Origin: a bacterium
GTDB lineage: Bacteria > Patescibacteria > JAEDAM01 > Absconditabacterales > Absconditicoccaceae
Direction of reading: 5' to 3'
Assembly: GCA_017442645.1 (NCBI GenBank)
Contig: JAFRZH010000007.1
Location: forward strand, 9,592 to 73,591
Length of the DNA stretch: 64,000 nucleotides
Positions within the stretch are counted from its first letter, which is position 1. Each line of letters begins with the position of its first letter. A program made the position numbers and the translations under genes. Below are positions 57,923 through 64,000 of the stretch, piece after piece. Under the pieces are notes generated by a model. That model had not been told where the DNA came from and did not search any database. It saw only the letters and a list, made by a program, of their open reading frames with translations.

Positions 57923-58113
57923 TAAGGAACATTGAAATAAAAAAGTTATTAATCAATATTTTTGTATATAATAAAATATCGTAAAAAAACAAATCAAAGA
58001 TACACAATAAATAACTTTTTTTAAAAAAAACAAGAACAACTTTTTTTGAAGTCTTGAAAAAGAGTGAAAGATTATTATTTTTTTGTAGGAGTTTTTTATT
58101 TTATCTTAACAAA

Positions 58114-60105
58114 ATGAACTTGTCAACGAAATTTCAAACATCCATTCTTCTTGGAATTTCTTTTTTTTGTTTCTTTTTTTCCTTTTCTAAGGCTGAATTT
58201 AATATTGAAATAGATGAAGAAAATATTCAAGTTTATCTCGCTTCTTGAGAAGAAAAAATTACTTTGGATACCCTTTCTTCTATTGTAAAACAACAAAAAG
58301 AAGAGAAATCTGATTCTTCTCTTACGAACACAACAGAAACAGAGACTTGAGCCACTTCTACAATTCAAACTTGAGATCAGTCAGATTTGTCTCTTTCCTG
58401 AGTAGTTCAAACTTGAGAAAATCTTTCTTGAAACAATGAAACAGGGACTATTCAAAATTCTGATTCTCTTTCAGGAAATCAATATATAGATACTCATATT
58501 CCTAATGTTTGTGAGTATACGGGTAAAGTTCTTGTAAATCTTCAAACTGGAACTGAACTTGAGAAAGCGATTTATTGGATGTATAATAATGGATTAACGA
58601 TGTACAACACCTTATCTTGATATCGTCCTCAAGATAAAGTTACAAGAGAAGAATCTGCAAAATTAATAGGTCAACTTTATAATATTTTGGGATTTGAAAA
58701 AAAAGATAAGGGACGAAATTGTACTTTTGCTGATGCAGAAAAATTCAATCCTACTTTGAAAGATCATATTACCAATGTTTGCGTTTGGGGAATTTTTCAG
58801 TGAAGTCCTATAACTCATGAATTTATGCCCTATGATGAATTAACAAAATGACAAACTTTAGCAGTACTTATAAGAATTCTTGAAAATAAACTTTCTGATG
58901 AAACTATTCAACCTCGATGGCTAGAATATTATGTAAAAGCAAAAATTATAGGAATTACTAATGAAAAAAATCTTCAAAAAATGGAAATGGGAATTTCTAG
59001 AGAAGAAATAGCGCTTCTTCTTTATAGATACAAAGACTTAATCGTCAAACCTGACGGTTGTAGCAATAAAGAGAATGTAGTATCAAGAGTTTCTTGAAAT
59101 CTTACAGTGGCTATCCAACAAGTAGCTGATTCTCGAAGTAAAGATGAAAATAATACAGGTCTTATTATTGATAATATTGGAACGGTTGATTTATGACTTT
59201 TAGCTTGAAATACTTCTCTTGCTGATAATCCTGAATTCAAGGAAGCAATTAATTGGATGTATGATCAAGGTATTACAAGTTTCAATACATCGGATGAATA
59301 TCTCCCTTTCGAAACTCCAACTCGTGAACAAATAGCAAAAATGATTGATAAATTTGCTACAGCAATGAATCTTACAACGATCAGAAATACAGACTGTAGT
59401 TTTACAGATATTGAAAATTCTGTATTTAAAGAATCAATTGTAAAGGTTTGTCAGTTATGAGTAATGGGAGGAGTAGGTAATGAATTTAATCCTTTATGAA
59501 CCGTTAAAAAATCGGATTTTATTGCTCTTTTGATTAGATTATTTGAAGGGAAAAAATTAGATGAAAATACGGATCCTTGGTGGTTAAATTATTATCAGAG
59601 AGCAATTGATTTAAGTCTTATTTCCGCACAAGATACTGTAACCTTTGATAAAGAAATTTCTAGATATGAAGTTGCTGTATTCCTTTATAGGTTAAAAGTT
59701 CGTCTTACGATGTATAATAATCTTAATGATACGATTATTCCCGATGAAATTATAAAAACTTTGGAAGACACGACTTGAACTTGAGAAAAAGCATCAGCAA
59801 ACGTTTCAGTAGATATTGCTGCGATTAATAATCAAAATTTTTCAGAATGATTTATTGAACTTTTTGGGAATAGGTATAAAATAAAAAAATTAACAACAGA
59901 TACCTATAATATTTGAGATAATAGTTTTGTTTGGTATGGTTCAGTTACAGATTTTGTTACTGGAGAAAAAATTGGAATTATCAATTTCATTATTACCAAT
60001 AAAAATTTAACTGAGGGGACTGTTCGTCTTCTTAAGAACAATAAATCATTTCAAATTACAAAAGATGAATTAGTAAATACTTATTATTATTTAAAACAAA
60101 TTTAA
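58114..60105 (+). CDS. secreted SLH-domain protein, two SLH regions
   Basis: A 663-residue protein with a signal peptide (MNLSTKFQTSILLGISFFCFFFSFSKA), a low-complexity Ser/Thr/Gly linker (about 75-140) and six SLH-like segments in two groups: ELEKAIYWMYNNGLTMYNTL, NVCVWGIFQGSP, EISREEIALLLYR-like, then FKEAINWMYDQGITSFNTSD, VCQLGVMGGVGNEFNP and YEVAVFLYRLKV. The C-terminal 90 residues are beta-rich (FIELFGNRYKIKKLTTDTYN). Many UGA codons, including in SLH turns. The ATG at 58114 is preferred over 58054 because it starts the signal peptide. Divergent from the LtaS-GDPD gene. Confidence 0.85.
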
Positions 60106-60144
60106 AAATAAAAATATATGAAATTTAATAGGTAAAAAGAAAGA

Positions 60145-60198
60145 AGTCTGATTCTTCGTTATCGAGTCGATTCGTGACGGAGAGTCAGATTTTTTTTA
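60145..60198 (+). terminator. AGTCTGATTC-type terminator
   Basis: AGTCTGATTCTTCG and CGGAGAGTCAGAT form the stem, followed by TTTTTTTT; near-identical to 42167-42220. It closes the SLH gene. Confidence 0.85.
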
Positions 60199-60283
60199 AG
60201 ATTTTGTTTTTAAAAGAGTTGCATTTTTATATCAAATGTCTATATCTCTGTAGAGATAGAAAATTTAATTTTCAAAATAATTC

Positions 60284-60539
60284 ATGAAAAATTAGATATA
60301 ATCCAGAAAAAGATGAATTATTACAACGTACAAGAAATATAAGTTTTGAAGATGTAATTGATGCAATTGATAATCGTAAAGTGAGATATACTCAAAATCC
60401 TAAAGAATGAAGAGAAAATCAAGGATTAATTATCTTTAAATATCATGATTATCCCTACGTATGTCCTTATGTAGTGGAAGAATGATGAATCTTTCTAAAA
60501 ACGATTTATCCTGATAGAGATTATAAAGATTTTATTTAG
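60284..60539 (+). CDS. BrnT-like toxin with a frame problem at its start
   Basis: The coding frame gives KIRYNPEKDELLQRTRNIS, FEDVIDAIDNRKVRYTQNP, YVCPYVVEE-GG-IFLKTIYPDRDYKDF and then TAG, the layout of BrnT-type ribonuclease toxins (ISFEDVxxAI ... IFLKTIxPxRxxK). The only nearby ATG (60284) is one base out of frame: ATG AAA AAT TAG. Removing one A from the A5 run restores MKIRYNPEK. Otherwise the frame starts at TTG 60219 or is dead. An antitoxin gene follows 15 bp downstream, so a disabled or slippage-dependent toxin is possible. Confidence 0.65.
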
Positions 60540-60554
60540 TATTTGTTATGACTC

Positions 60555-60917
60555 ATGACTCAAAAGATAAAATGATCAGAAATCCCTCATCTTGTCGATG
60601 AACAGTTTTATGATATGGAATTTGCTCCAGAAGAAGTAGAAGAAATGCAAGCAATTCATGATAAAAAAGTTGAAAATTTACAGTTTTCTCCTGAAAAAGA
60701 ACAACAAATTCAAGAGATGTTTGCACAAGCAGTAAAGGAAACTAAAGCTCACGATAAGAAAACTTCTATTAATCTTAGACTTTTTACCGAAGATCTTGAA
60801 GGAATAAAAAATATTGCAAAAAATGAAGGGATTCCGTATCAAACACTGATTACTTCTGTTATTCATAAAATTGCAACCAAGCAGATTAGGTTTCAAATTG
60901 TTAGTTCTGAAAATTAA
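60555..60917 (+). CDS. BrnA/CopG-like antitoxin
   Basis: A 120-residue protein. The C-terminal part KKTSINLRLFTEDLEGIKNIAKNEGIPYQTLI is a ribbon-helix-helix typical of antitoxins paired with this toxin type (INIRL...GIPYQTLI..). The N-terminal part (MEFAPEEVEEMQAIHD) is acidic and probably binds the toxin. One UGA is used (KIK-G-SEIPHLVDEQ). The toxin-then-antitoxin order and 15-bp spacing fit a BrnTA operon, which such RHH proteins normally autorepress. Confidence 0.8.
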
Positions 60918-60930
60918 AAAAGAGAAAAAA

Positions 60931-60985
60931 AAGTCTGACTCTCCGTCCGTATGTGGATAGAAACGAAGAATCAGGCTTTTTATTG
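60931..60985. terminator. AGTCTGACTC-type bidirectional terminator
   Basis: AAAAAGTCTGACTCTCCGT pairs with the AACGAAGAATCAGGCTTTTT side. It sits between the convergent antitoxin and surface-protein genes and can serve both. Confidence 0.75.
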
Positions 60986-60994
60986 TTATTTATA

Positions 60995-63754
60995 TTATGA
61001 AGGAGTACACTCATTATTAGAATCAAACGTTCATGAAATACAAGGTTCTCTTCCGTCATAAGAGCAATACTTACAAGTAATTCCATTCAATGTTCCATAC
61101 ATAGATCTGTTGGTATAAGTTGCAGACCGATTTATTCATGCAGCAGGTCATTGTCATAATTGATTATCTACTTTAGCTGAATAGTATGATCAACATACTT
61201 TATGAGAGAATGTACATCTCCAGTCAAAGTAATAATCTCCCTTATTTGTAGAAGTACATTGCATTGTTGGAATAGTATCAGAGCATGACGTTTGCGTATT
61301 AGCATTCCCCCCTCGTGTACCAAATTTACAATAAATTTTTGATCAATTTTCAGCTAATTCTGTATTTAATACAGATGTTCATTCAGAATTTGTATAACAA
61401 ATAAAACTTGTATAATTATGCCCTGTAAGAGCGTCTTTATATGTTGTCCCTTTTACTACAGTAAACGTTATCCAGTTAGAACAAGACAATGATGCAGGGG
61501 AGGTACAAATATTCGCCTGAAATATTACCTTATTCTCTGTACAACTTTTCGAACTTCATCAGTTAATTCACGCACAAGTCCAAGTATATGAAGTACTTCC
61601 ATTTACATTATTAGTTGATGTTCATGCTGAACAACTATAATGACTACTTCAACATGCTCAATCTATTACTTTATTTTCACTACAACTTTTTGGAGTTCAT
61701 CAGTTAATTCACGCACAGGTCCAAGTATACGAAGTACTTCCATTTACATTATTAGTTGATGTTCATGCTGTACAATTATAATGACTACTTCAACATACTC
61801 AATCTATTACCTTATTTTCTGTACAGCTTTTTGAAGTTCATCAATTAATTCATGCACAAGTCCAAGTGTATGAAGTACTTCCATTTACATTATTAGTTGA
61901 ATTTCATGCTGAACAACTATAATGACTACTTCAACATACTCAATTTATTGGATTAGCTTCCCATTGAGCAACGAAATTAATCGACCCTTTAATTCCGTCA
62001 ATTAAATCTGCTACATTTGCTCAGGCCGCATAAGTAGTTCCATTATATTTTCGTCCTTTAAAAGTGTATCAAGCTTTTGTAGGAGCAGATTGTAATGTAC
62101 AAGTAGTAGTTCCATAATTACAATCCTTATCAGAAACAGCACTTCATCCATCAGAATTAAACTTTAATGTTGTCGTAAAATAACAAGATCCCTCTGTTTT
62201 TGTACTTGAACATTGTGAAGCATTTCAAGGAGTTCTTGATCGAGACCATAATAAAGAAGAAGTACATGCTCATTTCGTCCAAGTTCCACAAGAAGTACAG
62301 CTGTTGGTTTGATGGTAATAGACGTTTACACCTCCATTATGATAAGTATCAGATGGACAAGCTTTCTGTCATTGCCCTGCAGTAGGTACTCAATATTTAG
62401 CTTGAAGAGTAAGATAACAGTTATTTATAGAACTTTGACCTGTAACACTATTAGGATAACTTGTAGGACAAGAATTTATTCATTGATCGCTTGTTGCATT
62501 AAATGGATATCATACTGTTGTATTACCAGGACAAAAAGAATTTTTCTCACATAAAGAACATGAAGTCGCCCCTTTTTTTAAATATTGTCAAGCATTACAT
62601 TTATAATATTGAACACTCCATTGTGCTGTTAATGAATGAGAAGTCTCCGAAGATAATTCATCTCAAGGTTTATGTCAAGCTCCACCATTTTCAATCCATT
62701 GAGAAAAAGTGTATCAAGTTTTTGTTGGGTTTCATGTATGAATTTTGGGGTTATTTCTCCCCTTTTCAAATGATTGTGTTGGAAAATTTCCTATTCATCC
62801 AGCAAGATCGTAGGTAACCTGTAATTCTGGATTAATCATAATGTTATTGTTATTACAATATCTCGTGCATTTTTCTGCATCTCAAGTTCCAGAAAGATTT
62901 TCTAAACTTTCAAAAAAATCTCCATTACAAGCACACATACATCCCGAATAATAAATAATAGCTCCAATATGATCATGGTTACACCATTCTCTCTTTGGTT
63001 CTCATATTGAATTAGATTCTTCAACTTTTATTGCTCATCAAACAGATACCGTAACTCAAGCTTCTCCATACTTATCAATTCCTAATCCATTTTTTACATC
63101 CAAAAAGAAGGTATCAGTTCCTTCTGGAGAAAAATTTCAAGTTCCATCTGAAAATACAAAATTTCAGGTAGTATTACTTCCCATAGTCACGTTGTCACCA
63201 AAAATGGTATTGTCTTTCCCTCAATGAATATTTTCTCCTCCAAGAAGAAAAGTTCAACTTTCAGCTGTATTATTTCCCCCTCAGAAGATGATAGCATTTT
63301 CTCCTTTATTTTGGCTTCCTCCTAAAGAAATTCATCAAGTAATCACATTGTCTTTTCATCAAAGAATTACTGCTGTATCACTAGCGGTATTACCTCCTTC
63401 TCATCAAAATATGACAACATTTTTAGCATTTGCTACATTATGGTTTCCTTTCCCATAAATAACATTTCATTTTGTTCATCAAGCAGAGTTTCCCATACTG
63501 ATTGCTGAAGAGATAGAGAGAAAAGTTTTTCCCCCATCAGTTATTCAAGAAAGAGAACTTCCATTATCAAATTTTATTGAACGTACATATTGAATCTTAT
63601 TTTCGAGTCCCATTACCGTTCCATCGGATTTGCTATTTTCTTCAGCATTAGCGTACAATGTAAGTCCTAACGAAGCCGCTAAAAATCCTAATGAAATTCA
63701 AAAAATAGTTTTATGAAGATTGTCATTATAAAAGAGAGACTTTTTTCTTGTCAT
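60995..63754 (-). CDS. large secreted Cys-rich surface protein with beta-roll head and repeats
   Basis: A 919-residue frame, checked by triplets. Signal peptide MTRKKSLFYNDNLHKTIFG through SLGLTLYANA. Residues about 70-200 are a YadA/hemagglutinin-like beta roll of short I/V-F-GG repeats (NVVIFGGEGGNTASDTAVIL, AIIFGGGNN, TIFGDNVTMG). Around residues 310-350 and 560-600 are InlB-type B repeats (AGYTFKGRKYNGTTYA, FVAQWEAN). Residues about 600-745 hold three 47-residue Cys-rich repeats (TSTNNVNGSTSYTWTCAG), followed by more Cys-rich sequence to the end. UGA is very frequent. The repeats and secretion suggest an adhesin; the partner is unknown. Confidence 0.85.
61526..61950 (-). repeat. three in-frame 141-bp tandem repeats
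   Basis: The landmark AATTCA(T/C)GCACA(A/G)GTCCAAG recurs at about 61565, 61706 and 61847, exactly 141 bp apart (47 codons), with only a few substitutions between units. They lie inside the Cys-rich surface-protein gene and keep its frame. Near identity suggests recent expansion or gene conversion. Confidence 0.9.
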
Positions 63755-63762
63755 AGGTATAA

Positions 63763-64000
63763 AGCAATAAAATAAATTTCTCCTTAATATTATTCAAAAG
63801 AAAAGAAAAAGTCAAAAAAAATCTGACTTTCTCAAAAAGTCAAGTTGTACAAATTAAATGGTCGATTAATTTCGACGCTCAGTGGCAACAAAGATCCGAT
63901 TACTGTGATGATAAAAAAACAAGAACAGAAACGATATCATGTACTATAGAAAACGGAGTATGAAGCAAAACAAGAACTTACACAACTCCATGTGAAAATC
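63763..64000 (+). CDS. possible 5' part of a Cys-rich protein, runs off window
   Basis: With UGA=Gly the frame is open from a TAA at about 63760 to the window end and encodes SDYCDDKKTRTETISCTIEN and GVGSKTRTYTTPC, Cys/Thr-rich like the neighbouring surface protein. No ATG, GTG or TTG is available in frame before the cysteine-rich part, so it may be a fragment of a larger gene with a lost 5' end. It is divergent from the gene ending at 60995. Confidence 0.3.

Noticed and set aside
61526..61950. CRISPR array
   Set aside because: The repeats are 141 bp, contiguous, in frame with a coding sequence and have no spacers.
3184..64000. UGA read as tryptophan (mycoplasma-type code) or selenocysteine
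   Set aside because: Trp occurs as UGG in many genes, and the UGA sites align with conserved glycines, not Trp or Cys; no SECIS-like context is needed hundreds of times.

Overview
The window is AT-rich bacterial DNA (roughly 30% GC by eye) that only makes sense if UGA is read as glycine. With UGA as stop, ileS, pheS, pheT, pflA, folE, clpP, mraY, uvrB and a histidine kinase are all cut in the middle. With UGA as Gly, each becomes one intact gene, and the recoded positions fall on invariant glycines such as Walker A, the kinase G2 box, PflA GPGIR and the PheS C-terminus. UGA=Gly is the code of the Patescibacteria lineages Absconditabacteria (SR1) and Gracilibacteria (BD1-5). I cannot tell which of the two this is. 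All gene ends given here are TAA or TAG.

Layout. 1-22.6 kb, minus strand: a PilM/FtsA-like fragment, a small membrane protein, pheS, pflA, one uninterrupted 17.4-kb gene for a secreted protein of about 5,791 residues, folE, a hemolysin III-type membrane protein and clpP. 22.8-29.3 kb, plus strand: a prepilin-like protein, an orphan sensor kinase, and an isoleucyl-tRNA synthetase with a histidine-phosphatase domain inserted in it. 29.35-34.0 kb: an accessory island between ileS and a diverged second copy of the ileS 3' end. It carries a long hairpin leader, a repeat/coiled-coil protein, an SF1 helicase and small ORFs, with internal duplication. 34.0-45.5 kb: a mosaic of a decayed type I specificity gene, two GC-rich UGA-free segments that look foreign, heat-shock protease htpX/lemA, tsaC, a nucleotide kinase, dCMP deaminase, mraY, SLH-domain envelope proteins and dispersed repeats. 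45.8-64 kb: a secreted beta-propeller protein, a uvrB lacking its second helicase domain, a Na/Pi symporter, pheT, an LtaS-type sulfatase fused to a GDPD phosphodiesterase, another SLH protein, a BrnT/BrnA-like toxin-antitoxin pair and a second large cysteine-rich surface protein.

How it fits together. Much of the coding capacity is envelope and surface: giant secreted proteins, SLH and lipoprotein genes, pilin, MraY, LTA synthase. That suits the reduced, surface-attached, host-dependent life known for these phyla. Core translation genes (ileS, pheS, pheT) use UGA sparingly, whereas surface and accessory genes use it freely. Accessory genes often sit behind a recurrent (TA)n promoter-like element. 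A short AAAATCTGA word and related terminator hairpins are scattered through the window. No rRNA, tRNA or CRISPR array was recognised.
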